A stretch of DNA of 41,765 bases from JAWVZH01 sp033722295 (GCA_033722295.1 JAWVZH010000006.1:1-41765), one strand, 5' to 3'. Numbered from the stretch's first letter, positions 17,660-25,628 are shown. Notes: generated by a model not told the origin, from the sequence alone. Numbers and translations: made by a program.

Positions 17660-18016
17660 TTAATTGTGTCTCATTATCTCTTCATCGAGCAATAGAGCTT
17701 CCTGAATGGTCGCGGATAATTCCTGCCACGGAATTTCTTCTTCGGGATCAAACAAGACGCTCACCACCTGTTGCCGCCCCCTGAAGTCAAGACTTTTCCA
17801 GGTCCTGCTCATTTTATCGCCACGAAGGAATGCGAGTTCTATCTTGTCAAACCGGATATTGATATAGCAGATCCAGGAATATTGATCATAGAAAGGGATC
17901 TTATATCGAATACGGGAGGTCAGGCCCAGCTCGCCCGACAAATAATCATGCAGTTTAAAAAGACATGACTGGAATCGCGGGTCCTGTTCTTCAATATATC
18001 CTTCTACACCGGGCAT
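17660..18016 (-). CDS. DUF1801 domain protein (YdhG/YjbR-like small fold)
   Basis: A 118-residue cytoplasmic protein. It matches the DUF1801 group: an initial helix region, RIRYKIPFYDQYSWICYINI, then ELAFLRGDKM and LFDPEEEIPWQELSATIQEA. Family structures show a compact alpha/beta fold of unknown biochemical role, sometimes linked to iron or DNA-related functions without proof. It starts at ATG 18016 just after the GNAT gene (30 bp), same strand. No regulatory feature seen. Confidence 0.8.
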   Translation of the reverse strand: MPGVEGYIEEQDPRFQSCLFKLHDYLSGELGLTSRIRYKIPFYDQYSWICYINIRFDKIELAFLRGDKMSRTWKSLDFRGRQQVVSVLFDPEEEIPWQELSATIQEALLLDEEIMRHN

Positions 18017-18046
18017 GGTTAAGACTCATTAAAAGTCGTTTGAGGA

Positions 18047-18583
18047 TCATTTGCGGATTGCATAGATCAATTCATCATGATATTGTCCATTCTTGTATAT
18101 GGTATTTTTAAATCGTGCTTCCAGCGTGAAGCCCGCTTTTTCAAGGACGCGCTGAGAAGCCTCATTAGATCCGAATGGTCTGGCAAAAATTCTATCCACA
18201 TCAAAGCTATTGAATCCATGTGTCACCATAGCCTCGACGGCTTTTGTGATGATCCCACGCCCCCAGAAGGGTTCTGCGAGCCAATAGCCCATTTCCATAT
18301 TTCGGCTCCAAATGTCCGATTGCGGATGGACCCCGATGGCTCCGATGGCTTCCCTACTATTGGAGATGCACAAAATCCGCGGCGGGTCGAGATCTTTTAC
18401 AGTTTTGATGAACTCCTCACCGCTCTCCCTGGTGTAGGGAAAGGGAAATTTATCTGTGAGATTGCCGGAGATCTTTTCATTGTTGGCATACTTCAACAAG
18501 GCTTCAATGTCGTCCTCCTCCCAACGTTTTAACACATAAAGGTGCTCGTTATCCCTTAATATTTCAATAGGTTGGAATGACAT
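18047..18583 (-). CDS. GNAT-family N-acetyltransferase (RimJ/RimL-like)
   Basis: A 178-residue acetyltransferase. The acetyl-CoA site is seen in MEMGYWLAEPFWGRGIITKAV (beta-4, then the Q/RxxGxG/A-like pyrophosphate loop WGRGI), and FGSNEASQRVLEKAGFTLEA is the conserved C-terminal part of RimJ/RimL-type enzymes that acetylate N-termini of ribosomal proteins or small amines. I placed the start at ATG 18583 (MSFQPIEIL) rather than at the GTG at 18607, eight codons upstream. Substrate not determinable. Confidence 0.88.
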   Translation of the reverse strand: MSFQPIEILRDNEHLYVLKRWEEDDIEALLKYANNEKISGNLTDKFPFPYTRESGEEFIKTVKDLDPPRILCISNSREAIGAIGVHPQSDIWSRNMEMGYWLAEPFWGRGIITKAVEAMVTHGFNSFDVDRIFARPFGSNEASQRVLEKAGFTLEARFKNTIYKNGQYHDELIYAIRK

Positions 18584-18648
18584 GATCCACTCACGCTGAT
18601 CTATCACTGTAATTTACGTCTTTTTAGAATAGAATGGAGGGCTTTTGA

Positions 18649-19341
18649 CTATTTGAACCTGGTACTATCAAATCTCCAGCAGGTGCCTAAATGATTGAAC
18701 ATCCTGATGGGGACCTCTCTTGCTATGGTAAATTCATTGATCGCAGCAGCAGGGTCGATGAAATAGAATAGTCCACTGTCTATTACACAAGTATTAAAGA
18801 CGGTATCCCTGGTAGATCTTTTGTGTCCGTATGCCTCCTTGTTGATCTTGAGCGCATCTTCATCATCGAAACTTGAATTACAATCAAAGATGAACGGGGT
18901 AGAACCGAGTTCCGTACCATTGCTATTCCTGAAGGTAATGACGCCATCTACGCATTGGAGAAGCCTCTGTTCTTCTTCAATAACCCGACCTGAATTCATC
19001 TGAATACTTACCTCAATGTCCTTGTTACTGATCAGCTTATAGTCGAATGAAGGAATCACAGTCAGCGCATCAACACTATCTCCACATTCTCCGCAAGGTA
19101 CGCGATCCATCATTTGAGAATAGGAGAACTCATACTGATCCACTTCCATGAAAAGGGAATCTCCATCTTCATTAGAGTAGACAAAGACTACTGTATCCTG
19201 ACCTGTGATCCACAGCATGTCAGGGATCGGCCAGGTTGTGTCAATTTGTACGGCACCAGTAAAATCGCATTCGACCATGCATTCTTCATCGCAGGCTGTT
19301 AATAGCGCCAAAATGCTAACTAAAAAGAAATATTTTTTCAT
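18649..19341 (-). CDS. Hypothetical lipoprotein
   Basis: A 230-residue protein whose N-terminus MKKYFFLVSILALLTACDEE is a lipoprotein signal with the lipobox LTAC; an aspartate after the lipidated cysteine is followed by acidic residues, compatible with either membrane. The mature part is rich in aspartate and in beta-type sequence, with cysteines spaced as pairs (CMVEC, CGEC) and an end FNHLGTCWRFDSTRF. I do not recognise the family. The ATG at 19341 is chosen because the signal peptide starts there; a longer frame exists to 19371. Nothing in the neighbourhood suggests a function. Confidence 0.75.
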   Translation of the reverse strand: MKKYFFLVSILALLTACDEECMVECDFTGAVQIDTTWPIPDMLWITGQDTVVFVYSNEDGDSLFMEVDQYEFSYSQMMDRVPCGECGDSVDALTVIPSFDYKLISNKDIEVSIQMNSGRVIEEEQRLLQCVDGVITFRNSNGTELGSTPFIFDCNSSFDDEDALKINKEAYGHKRSTRDTVFNTCVIDSGLFYFIDPAAAINEFTIAREVPIRMFNHLGTCWRFDSTRFK

Positions 19342-19527
19342 GAAGCGTGCTTCTGAACTGTCAAACGCCAAAAATAATCATATTGTTACCTCCTGCCGGG
19401 TTCTTAGACAACAAAAACCCTTTTGATGATTGACCTGTTTAAGCAACGGAGGGAGCTGGTACTTGTCTACTATCATCATCCTCGTTTATTTACTAACTTC
19501 GTAGAAGAGTCCAATGCGGGTAGAAAG

Positions 19528-20508
19528 ATGTTAAAAGACCGATACGGAAGATCTTTGAATTACCTCAGGATGGCGGTTACGGACAAATGTAACTTGCGAT
19601 GCAGGTATTGTATGCCCGAAAAAGGACTTAAGTTTCTGAATAACAAGAATTTGCTCTCATCAGATGAGATCGTCCAAATATGTGAGCTCTTCAGTCGTCA
19701 TGGTGTAGACAAGATCCGTATTACAGGTGGAGAACCATTCGTGAGACATGATCTTCCTATGATCATCGAGCGTATTGCCCCGCTCTTCAGATCAGTCAAT
19801 GTTACGACCAATGCAACTCTGATAGAGGATCACATTGATACCTTGCGAATTCCCAATATTGGAAGTCTGAATATAAGTCTTGATTCACAGGACCCTCTGA
19901 CCTTTTTGGCAATTACTAAAAGAGATAGCTTTGACCGGGTTTGGGGAAACATCATGACCTGCTATAATGCCGGAATCCGTATCAAGATCAATATGGTTGT
20001 AATGAAGGATATCAACGATCATGAGATCCCGGCCTTTTTGGAATTAGCAAGGAAGTACAACATGGATGTCAGATTCATTGAAGCGATGCCATTCAACGAA
20101 TACGACGAAAATGAGGGCCTGCTAATGGATTACATCAGCATATTACAGCGCATCGAATCCTGCTATCCGAAAGTTCGACAGATCAGATCGGTTCCAGAGA
20201 AGAGCGCCAGTCTGAAGTATGAAATTCCCGGATTCAAAGGCAATGTGGGTATTATTCCTGCATACAGCCGGACGATATGTGGCAATTGCAATCGGATAAG
20301 ATTGACAGCAGATGGTCAACTAATGAATTGCCTGTATGCTACAAAAGGTATGAGTGTCAGAGACCTCATAAGAAATGGAGAGTCCAATGAGGTGATCATG
20401 ACTGAAGTACGTTCTTATCTGCACGACAAACCCAGGGATGGGTTTGAGGCCGAGGATCAGCGCGTGGAGACCGAGGGATTTCAAAGTATGACAAGGATTG
20501 GAGGATGA
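19528..20508 (+). CDS. moaA: GTP 3',8-cyclase (molybdenum cofactor step 1)
   Basis: A 326-residue radical SAM enzyme. It has the N-terminal cluster motif CNLRCRYC (CX3CX2C), the ITGGEP motif, and the C-terminal substrate cluster CGNCNRIRLTADGQLMNC (CX2CX13C); it ends in GG (MTRIGG), required for activity in the family. With MoaC it converts GTP to cyclic pyranopterin monophosphate. The start MLKDRYGRSLNYLRMAVTDK at 19528 fits family length; the frame is open to 19423, but the extra 35 residues are not family-like. It leads the plus-strand operon and its stop overlaps moeA by 4 bp (ATGA). Confidence 0.96.
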   Translation: MLKDRYGRSLNYLRMAVTDKCNLRCRYCMPEKGLKFLNNKNLLSSDEIVQICELFSRHGVDKIRITGGEPFVRHDLPMIIERIAPLFRSVNVTTNATLIEDHIDTLRIPNIGSLNISLDSQDPLTFLAITKRDSFDRVWGNIMTCYNAGIRIKINMVVMKDINDHEIPAFLELARKYNMDVRFIEAMPFNEYDENEGLLMDYISILQRIESCYPKVRQIRSVPEKSASLKYEIPGFKGNVGIIPAYSRTICGNCNRIRLTADGQLMNCLYATKGMSVRDLIRNGESNEVIMTEVRSYLHDKPRDGFEAEDQRVETEGFQSMTRIGG

Positions 20509-21692
20509 TCTCTGTAGAAAAAGCCAGCAAAATAATAGGAAGCCATACCCGAAGTTATGGACAGGAAAATGTGCCGCTTTCACAAGCGCTTGGGCGTATT
20601 CTGGCTTCTGACGTGAAGGCTGATCGACCATTTCCACCTTATGACAGAGTCTGCATGGATGGCATTGCTATTGATCACAGTTCGTACCAAAATGGTCAAA
20701 GGACATACCGTATCCAGGATGTCCAATCGGCAGGCTCAGCCCGGATGGCTCTTGAATCCTCAAATTTGGCTTTTGAAGTGATGACGGGTGCTATCTTGCC
20801 GAAAGGCACGTCTACGGTGATCAGATATGAAGATCTCAAGTGGATCTCCGATGATGAAGTTGAGATAATGATCGATGCCAAAGACAAAGCTAACATCCAT
20901 TACTGTGGTGAAGACCTTGAGCGGTCAGCTTCTCTGGTCAAAAGAGGATCCGTCCTTCGAAGTCCGGAGATCGCTTTGTGCGCTACTGTGGGAGCCTCAT
21001 ATGTACCTGTACTCAAGCTTCCTCGTGTGGCCCTGATATCGAGCGGAGATGAATTGGTGGATATCGATGAGCACCCGGAGGATCATCAGATCAGGAAGTC
21101 CAATATTCATATGTTGGCAGCAGAATTAGGTAAGCTTGGGCTTGAATATGATTCATTTCACCTTCATGACGTCAAGAAGGAGATCACGGAACAATTGACC
21201 GGAATTCTGAAGGAGTTTGATATCGTCATGATGAGTGGCGGTGTATCGAAGGGCAAGTTTGATTTCATTCCTGGAGTATTGAATGATCTGGGTGTCCGGA
21301 AGCACTTCCATAAGGTCGAACAGAGGCCTGGCAAACCATTTTGGTTTGGCACTTCTGATAAATGTATCGTGTTTGCATTTCCCGGTAATCCGGTTTCCAC
21401 GTTGGTATGTTACATGAAGTATTTCAGACCCTGGCTCAAAAGATGTCTCGGCACTGATCAGGCCTTACGAAATGTCAGACTGGCAGAGGATTTCGAATTC
21501 AGGCCATCGTTGACCTATTTTGCACAAGTGAGGGTGGAGGAGACCGAGACCGGGGGAGTAGCTCACATGTTAAAAGGACATGGCTCGGGTGATATGGTCA
21601 ATTTGTCAAGAGTAGATGGTTTTTTGGAACTGCCCGAAGGAAGCAACGTATATCACAGTGGAGAATATTTTGCGTTTTTGCCTTTTGATTGA
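20505..21692 (+). CDS. moeA: Molybdopterin molybdotransferase
   Basis: A 395-residue MoeA. The start with PFPPYDRVCMDGIAID, the molybdopterin-binding loop MSGGVSKGKFDFI (GGxSxGxxD) and FPGNPVSTLVCYM are all hallmark segments; the C-terminal beta-barrel domain (FAQVRVEE...) is present. The enzyme inserts molybdate into adenylated molybdopterin. It overlaps moaA (ATGA) and is followed by moaC after 24 bp. No MogA/MoaB adenylyltransferase is in the window, so that partner must be encoded elsewhere. Confidence 0.96.
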   Translation: MISVEKASKIIGSHTRSYGQENVPLSQALGRILASDVKADRPFPPYDRVCMDGIAIDHSSYQNGQRTYRIQDVQSAGSARMALESSNLAFEVMTGAILPKGTSTVIRYEDLKWISDDEVEIMIDAKDKANIHYCGEDLERSASLVKRGSVLRSPEIALCATVGASYVPVLKLPRVALISSGDELVDIDEHPEDHQIRKSNIHMLAAELGKLGLEYDSFHLHDVKKEITEQLTGILKEFDIVMMSGGVSKGKFDFIPGVLNDLGVRKHFHKVEQRPGKPFWFGTSDKCIVFAFPGNPVSTLVCYMKYFRPWLKRCLGTDQALRNVRLAEDFEFRPSLTYFAQVRVEETETGGVAHMLKGHGSGDMVNLSRVDGFLELPEGSNVYHSGEYFAFLPFD

Positions 21693-21716
21693 TAATTCTA
21701 ACAATTTTTATTTGAA

Positions 21717-22199
21717 ATGAGCGATCTGTCGCATATTAACAAGGATGACCAGCCTGAGATGGTAGATGTTTCTGCAAAGGATAAAACAGTCAGAAGTGCT
21801 ACGGCAAGGTCCAGGATAAATGTAGGCAGAGAGATCATGAAGAAACTTAATGATGATGATTTCATCACTGCCAAGGGTTCTCTCATCCATACGACGATCA
21901 TTGCCGCCCAGATGGCTGCGAAGAAGACATCGGACCTGATCCCGTTGTGTCATCCGATCGCCATGACTGCCTGCACGATCAAAGTTGAAGTGATTGATGA
22001 TCAGAGAATTGAGGTCTTATGTACGGTGAAAACAAAGGACAGAACAGGTGTGGAAATGGAGGCCCTGACCGGCGCATCAGTGGGCACTTTAACGATATAC
22101 GACATGGTGAAGGCATTATCCCACGATATTTGTATCGAAGAAACCAGATTATTAAAGAAAACAGGAGGTAAGAGCGATTATGCATATCAAACATCCTAA
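21717..22199 (+). CDS. moaC: Cyclic pyranopterin monophosphate synthase
   Basis: A 160-residue MoaC. Conserved parts are MVDVSAKDKTVRSATA, the TTIIAAQMAAKKTSDLIPLCHPI region and VEMEALTGASVGTLTIYDMVKA with the catalytic lysine and the nearby SHD. The protein acts as a hexamer and rearranges the MoaA product to cPMP. The 3' end overlaps the start of the next gene by 20 bp in another frame. Confidence 0.95.
   Translation: MSDLSHINKDDQPEMVDVSAKDKTVRSATARSRINVGREIMKKLNDDDFITAKGSLIHTTIIAAQMAAKKTSDLIPLCHPIAMTACTIKVEVIDDQRIEVLCTVKTKDRTGVEMEALTGASVGTLTIYDMVKALSHDICIEETRLLKKTGGKSDYAYQTS
22163..22168 (+). promoter_or_regulatory. Strong Shine-Dalgarno for the mobA fusion gene, inside moaC
   Basis: AGGAGG lies 11 bp before the ATG at 22180, inside the last codons of moaC. 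Clear Shine-Dalgarno sequences are otherwise rare in this window, so it supports this start for the overlapping gene. Confidence 0.5.
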
Positions 22200-23262
22200 A
22201 CTCGAAAGACCGGAGCTGGAAGGCTTGGCAACAAGGGCCATTTCTCTGGTTGGCACACCTTGTTCAAGAATTGAAGAGGTAGTCAGGACCTTGTCCGAGC
22301 AGTTGGGACCTCAATATCGTGTAATATGTGTGGATGCGGATCACAATAAAAAAGTACAGGATATCGAAACTCGTCAGGAGGAAAGAATAATGACCTTCCC
22401 TCCGGCAACTGGTGAGCAATGGTTTCAGGATAAACTTGTGGGACAATACTTCGATGTGGCATTGGTGAATGGTAATCATTATCCATCTCCCCATCAGATC
22501 GTCTTCCTGGATAGCAAGAAAGAGGACTCACTCAAGCGAAGAGAGGATCAATTGACGGATGTTCTGGCTTACGTAAGTGTGGATAGTCAGGGTTTCGACT
22601 GGCTGGAGATGAACAGAGATGCGCCCATATATGAGTTAGATCAGGTCGGACAACTTGGCGTTGAGATCGATAAATGGCTTAGGTCCAGTAAGCCTGATTT
22701 GAGGGCCTTGATACTGGCAGGCGGAGAAAGCCAGCGCATGGGTAAGGACAAGAGTAAGTTGGAATATCATGGTCAACCTCAGGAAGTATTCCTGGCCAAA
22801 ATATGTGAGTCGCTAGGTCTCACCGTTTCTATCTCGAAACGTAATGCGAAGGTTGAGGATATTGCGGGGTTTCCGGTCATTGAGGATAGCTTTCTGGGTC
22901 TCGGTCCCTATGGAGCTATTTTATCTGCATTCAAGGAATACCGCAGGGATGCCATTCTCGTGTTGGCGTGTGATCTTCCTTTTATTGATAAGAGGACGAT
23001 CGAAAGATTGATCGCTGAGCGATCAACATCGAAATTTATGACTGCTCTTAAAGCAAAGGGGAAATCATTTGCAGAACCATTGGCTGCTATTTTTGAACCG
23101 AGGATGTATCCCAGAATGCTTCATGCACTGGGTGTCGGCTATAACTGCCCGACCAAATTGCTCAGGAATACAGATATCAAGTCTGTGGAGGTAGAAGATA
23201 AACTAGTGAGTAATGTGAATACACAAGAAGAATACAGGGAGGCGAAGGAAGAGTTGAGCTGA
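22180..23262 (+). CDS. mobA: Molybdenum cofactor guanylyltransferase fused to a degenerate MobB-like domain
   Basis: A 360-residue protein with two parts. Residues 177-360 are MobA: LILAGGESQRMGKDKSKLEY (nucleotide-binding loop), LGPYGAILSAF and VLACDLPFI (metal-binding aspartate); this part transfers GMP to molybdopterin. Residues 1-176 look like MobB: a first strand AISLVG, a middle FDVALVNGNHYP comparable to the VEGFK segment, and an end PIYELDQVGQLGVEIDKWL like the usual PVFDLDD ending. Where MobB has a GxxGxGKT Walker A loop, this protein has GTPCSRIEE, so GTP binding is probably lost (inference). The start overlaps moaC by 20 bp and its stop is 3 bp from the convergent moaE stop. Confidence 0.88.
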   Translation: MHIKHPKLERPELEGLATRAISLVGTPCSRIEEVVRTLSEQLGPQYRVICVDADHNKKVQDIETRQEERIMTFPPATGEQWFQDKLVGQYFDVALVNGNHYPSPHQIVFLDSKKEDSLKRREDQLTDVLAYVSVDSQGFDWLEMNRDAPIYELDQVGQLGVEIDKWLRSSKPDLRALILAGGESQRMGKDKSKLEYHGQPQEVFLAKICESLGLTVSISKRNAKVEDIAGFPVIEDSFLGLGPYGAILSAFKEYRRDAILVLACDLPFIDKRTIERLIAERSTSKFMTALKAKGKSFAEPLAAIFEPRMYPRMLHALGVGYNCPTKLLRNTDIKSVEVEDKLVSNVNTQEEYREAKEELS

Positions 23263-23265
23263 CCG

Positions 23266-23688
23266 TCACGGGTGAGCGTTCACCCAAAAACTACCGTCCT
23301 GGAGGATCTCCTTTTTCCAGATCGGTACGGATTCCTTGAGTTGATCTATCGCCATTTCAGTTGCCTTAAATGCTGACTTTCGATGAGCGGTTGAAATGGC
23401 TATTACCACAACTATCTCACCGGGCACTGCCTTTCCGGTTTTATGTATCATATAGCATCGGCCAGGACCAAATTGCTTCAGTGTTCTTTCAGCAATTTTT
23501 TTCATTTCCTTTATTGCCATGGGTTCAAAGCTCTCAAAATCCAGTGCTACTGTTTTTCTATCCCCAGTGGTATGCCGGACGGTGCCGATAAAAAGGCAAT
23601 TGCCACCATAATGACCATCGTTGATGAAATCAAAGGCTTCATCTATCGAAGGTGGGTCGGTGGTGAGATGTATGCTGATATTCTCCAT
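23266..23688 (-). CDS. moaE: Molybdopterin synthase large subunit
   Basis: A 140-residue MoaE. GNCLFIGTVRHTTGDRKTVALDF, the core ISTAHRKSAFKA and the end VPIWKKEILQDGSFWV with the catalytic lysine are conserved. Together with thiocarboxylated MoaD it makes molybdopterin from cPMP. The start directly abuts the moaD stop (TAAATG), so the two subunits are probably coupled. It converges with the mobA fusion gene; the last codons sit in a GC-rich inverted repeat. Confidence 0.95.
   Translation of the reverse strand: MENISIHLTTDPPSIDEAFDFINDGHYGGNCLFIGTVRHTTGDRKTVALDFESFEPMAIKEMKKIAERTLKQFGPGRCYMIHKTGKAVPGEIVVVIAISTAHRKSAFKATEMAIDQLKESVPIWKKEILQDGSFWVNAHP
23270..23285. terminator. Inverted repeat between convergent Moco operons
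   Basis: GGGTGA-GCGT-TCACCC forms a 6-bp GC-rich stem with a 4-nt loop just after the mobA stop and within the last codons of moaE. Neither side has a proper T-tract following the stem (AAAAA follows on plus), so it is at most a weak bidirectional terminator. Confidence 0.3.
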
Positions 23689-23949
23689 TTATCCTCCACT
23701 TACCGGGGGTAATATACTGATCTGTTCCTGGTCGATAATCTGATCATCATCTTTCGCGTATTCATCGCCTACGGCAATGTGAAAGCTTTGAATGGTCTCG
23801 AATCTTGGATAATTTTCAATGATCATTTTTTTAAGCTCCCGTACGCTACATTGGCCGGGGATCTCCAGTTCGAAATTTTTACCTCCAACGATATCCGCGG
23901 CAATACCGAAGGCCCGGACCTTAACATTTACAATGTTCGTTGATGCCAT
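23689..23949 (-). CDS. moaD: Molybdopterin synthase sulfur-carrier subunit
   Basis: An 86-residue ubiquitin-like protein ending in ILPPVSGG; the C-terminal GG is the site of adenylation and thiocarboxylation. The body VKVRAFGIAADIVGGKNFEL and AVGDEYAKDDDQIIDQEQIS follows the MoaD/ThiS beta-grasp pattern. The enzyme that activates it (MoeB) is not in the window. It lies between the MOSC gene (76 bp upstream) and moaE (no gap) on the minus strand. Confidence 0.93.
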   Translation of the reverse strand: MASTNIVNVKVRAFGIAADIVGGKNFELEIPGQCSVRELKKMIIENYPRFETIQSFHIAVGDEYAKDDDQIIDQEQISILPPVSGG

Positions 23950-24025
23950 CTTTGCCCAAGTTAATGGAGATTATCGAATTATCTGAATGCCATGGATCAG
24001 AGTCTAAACACAACCCTTCTGAGAG

Positions 24026-24610
24026 CTATAACTTTCTGTCTGGTGATTTGGTTCTAGACCCCAGGATCTCGATTAAATCTCCAGGACGGATCTGGCCGGA
24101 TTTAATGACCCTGGCATTGATACCTCTGAAATTGTTTTTCCGGCCATTTGCCGAATTAACGAAACGCATGGCATCGACACCAAATCTCGTGGCGAACTTT
24201 TTACATCCTCGGTGGGGTGGTTGAGTTACTTTGAGAATGGCATCGCCAATACTCAACTTTGTTCCTATCGGTAGATTATCTGTGCTCAGGTCGAGATCGA
24301 CAAAGAGTTGATCTCCTGCCTTCGCCCACTTCTTATGATCCTTGCCTGCTATGAGCTCTATTACACGAGCATTCATAAGAGTGATTTGCCTGTCAGTGTC
24401 CGGGGCCTCATTTGATCGGCCAGGCCGATGTCTGAGTGCCCAAGAATCTCCGATAAGCCCCTGGTTTATGTCGAGCTCACCAGTTTCGAGTATGCGCCGT
24501 TCATTCTCATTGGGCCTTATGACGATCAATTCAAGTCTTCCCATGCGTTTTGGTGAACTGAGTATGACCTGGGAATTATTGGTAAGCTCTGCCAGGGATT
24601 TGTGAATCAT
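24026..24610 (-). CDS. MOSC domain protein
   Basis: A 194-residue protein with a MOSC (Moco sulfurase C-terminal) domain. GRLELIVIRPNENERR begins the beta barrel, INQGLIGDSWALRHRPGR is the conserved loop, RQITLMNARVIELI follows, and the conserved cysteine is in PPHRGCKKFATRFG. MOSC proteins bind the molybdenum cofactor or carry sulfur for it; this small stand-alone type resembles YiiM/MOSC proteins. It is first gene of the minus-strand Moco operon ahead of moaD and moaE, which supports a role tied to the cofactor. A 37-bp palindrome lies 43-79 bp upstream of the start. Confidence 0.9.
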   Translation of the reverse strand: MIHKSLAELTNNSQVILSSPKRMGRLELIVIRPNENERRILETGELDINQGLIGDSWALRHRPGRSNEAPDTDRQITLMNARVIELIAGKDHKKWAKAGDQLFVDLDLSTDNLPIGTKLSIGDAILKVTQPPHRGCKKFATRFGVDAMRFVNSANGRKNNFRGINARVIKSGQIRPGDLIEILGSRTKSPDRKL

Positions 24611-24652
24611 AAGGTAAAAGTAGCGGTTCAGTTTATATTAAAGATTATAGTA

Positions 24653-24689
24653 ATATGTTAAAGTGACCCCCGGGGTTGCTTTAACATAT
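24653..24689. repeat. 37-bp near-perfect palindrome (candidate operator)
   Basis: Arms ATATGTTAAAG (24653-24663) and CTTTAACATAT (24679-24689) are exact inverted copies; inside, two G-T type positions are followed by an ACCCC/GGGGT pair around a central C at 24671. Read as RNA it would pair almost fully; read as DNA it is a long dyad of the kind bound by dimeric regulators. It is upstream of the MOSC-moaD-moaE operon. Confidence 0.7.
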
Positions 24690-24828
24690 GTAAAACTATT
24701 TAATATGTATAAATTTAAGAAAACTCCATAACTAACAGGAGTTCAATGGTTTATATAATGTCCTTGTCTTGATCAACTCCAGAAATGAAGGATTTTCTAA
24801 GTATGAATAAACCCTATATGGTCTAAAT

Positions 24829-24843
24829 AACCCCCGGGGTCAC
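24829..24843. repeat. Inverted second copy of the palindrome core
   Basis: AACCCCCGGGGTCAC is the reverse complement of the 15-bp sequence at 24663-24677 (GTGACCCCCGGGGTT) except for the central base. The two copies face each other across 151 bp. ATGGT (24818-24822) and ACCAT (24842-24846) add a short outer stem. Confidence 0.65.
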
Positions 24844-24959
24844 CATTTCTGACGACTTGATCCGACTCGATCGCACACTCACTCAAGCTCTCATCTGTTC
24901 ATCACAAAACCGAGATTCACCCATTTGTTCTTCTGGCTATATCTTTATCCTCATAATTT

Positions 24960-25616
24960 TTGAACGTGAAGAAAATAGAGCTAACTGACCCACACAGGAT
25001 CAAGCATTTTCAGTTCTTTAATAAAATGAGTTATCCGCATTTCCAGATCTCTGCACAGATCCCGGTTTATAATATTGTTAAGTATATCAAGAAGGAGGAT
25101 TGGCACTTTACCAGTGCGGTGGTCTATTGGTTGAGTGTTGCAGCCCATGAGGTCCCGACACTGAAGTGGAGGATAAGAGACAATGAGATCATTGAACATG
25201 AAGTATTGGATCCTTCATTCGCAGTGCTGCCTGAGGTTTCCGATGTTTTCAGCTTTTGCACAGTAGAATTTGACAAGAATTGGCACATTTTTCAATTGAG
25301 ATGCCAAGCGGAGATTGATAAAATGAAGTCTCAGCCATCCTTTGAGGATGAAGAAGGAAAGGACAATTTTCTCTTCATGTCCGGATTGCCGTGGGTCTCA
25401 TTTACAGGAATCCAGCATCCTATCTCGATGCCTGCAGATTCTATACCTCGTGTAACATGGGGCAAGACTCATACGCAAGGGAGTGATCTGATGATGCCCA
25501 TTGCAATCCAGGCTCATCACGGTCTTGTTGATGGAAAAGATCTCGGAAGGTTTTTCATGGTCTGTGAAGCCCTGGCACGGGATCCGGTCAGGTTATTCAC
25601 GAGAGAAAAACTTTAG
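24960..25616 (+). CDS. CatA-like O-acetyltransferase
   Basis: A 218-residue protein of the chloramphenicol acetyltransferase fold. The catalytic signature is QAHHGLVDGKDLGRFF near residue 190, equivalent to the HHxxxDG active-site motif of CATs; HFQFFNKMSYPHFQISAQIP is the usual N-terminal start. CAT trimers transfer acetyl from acetyl-CoA to a hydroxyl; chromosomal CatA-like members in Bacteroidota often have unknown substrates, so drug resistance should not be assumed. The start is uncertain: TTG at 24960 or GTG at 24966 (both lack a Shine-Dalgarno). It converges with a DUF1801 gene 12 bp away. Confidence 0.85.
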   Translation: MNVKKIELTDPHRIKHFQFFNKMSYPHFQISAQIPVYNIVKYIKKEDWHFTSAVVYWLSVAAHEVPTLKWRIRDNEIIEHEVLDPSFAVLPEVSDVFSFCTVEFDKNWHIFQLRCQAEIDKMKSQPSFEDEEGKDNFLFMSGLPWVSFTGIQHPISMPADSIPRVTWGKTHTQGSDLMMPIAIQAHHGLVDGKDLGRFFMVCEALARDPVRLFTREKL

Positions 25617-25628
25617 CCCAAAAAGGGT

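Larger units (their letters stand above)
24611..24959. other. 349-bp divergent intergenic region
   Basis: This is the largest gap without a gene in the window, between the MOSC gene (minus) and the CatA-like gene (plus). It is AT-rich except for two copies of ACCCCCGGGGT. It contains a 37-bp palindrome (24653-24689), an inverted second copy of its core (24829-24843) and a small stem AACTCC/GGAGTT (24722-24743). I found no open frame worth calling, no tRNA and no target-site duplication. Confidence 0.7.

Noticed and set aside
18077..18532. 151-codon plus-strand frame opposite the GNAT gene
   Set aside because: The minus strand encodes a clear acetyltransferase with conserved motifs; the plus frame has no family features.
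19342..19527. Moco riboswitch upstream of moaA
   Set aside because: The 186-bp region has only short stems such as GAAGC/GCTTC and none of the extended structure expected; the frame to 19423 also has no family-like N-terminus.
24663..24843. Small mobile element (MITE) bounded by the inverted 15-bp copies
   Set aside because: No target-site duplication was found beside the copies and the left copy is part of a longer palindrome; kept only as one of several options in the findings.
24611..24959. tRNA or small-protein gene in the largest gap
   Set aside because: No cloverleaf or T-loop sequence and no convincing short frame were seen.
24960..25616. Acquired chloramphenicol resistance gene
   Set aside because: There is no mobile element nearby and CatA-like proteins in Bacteroidota chromosomes often have other or unknown substrates.
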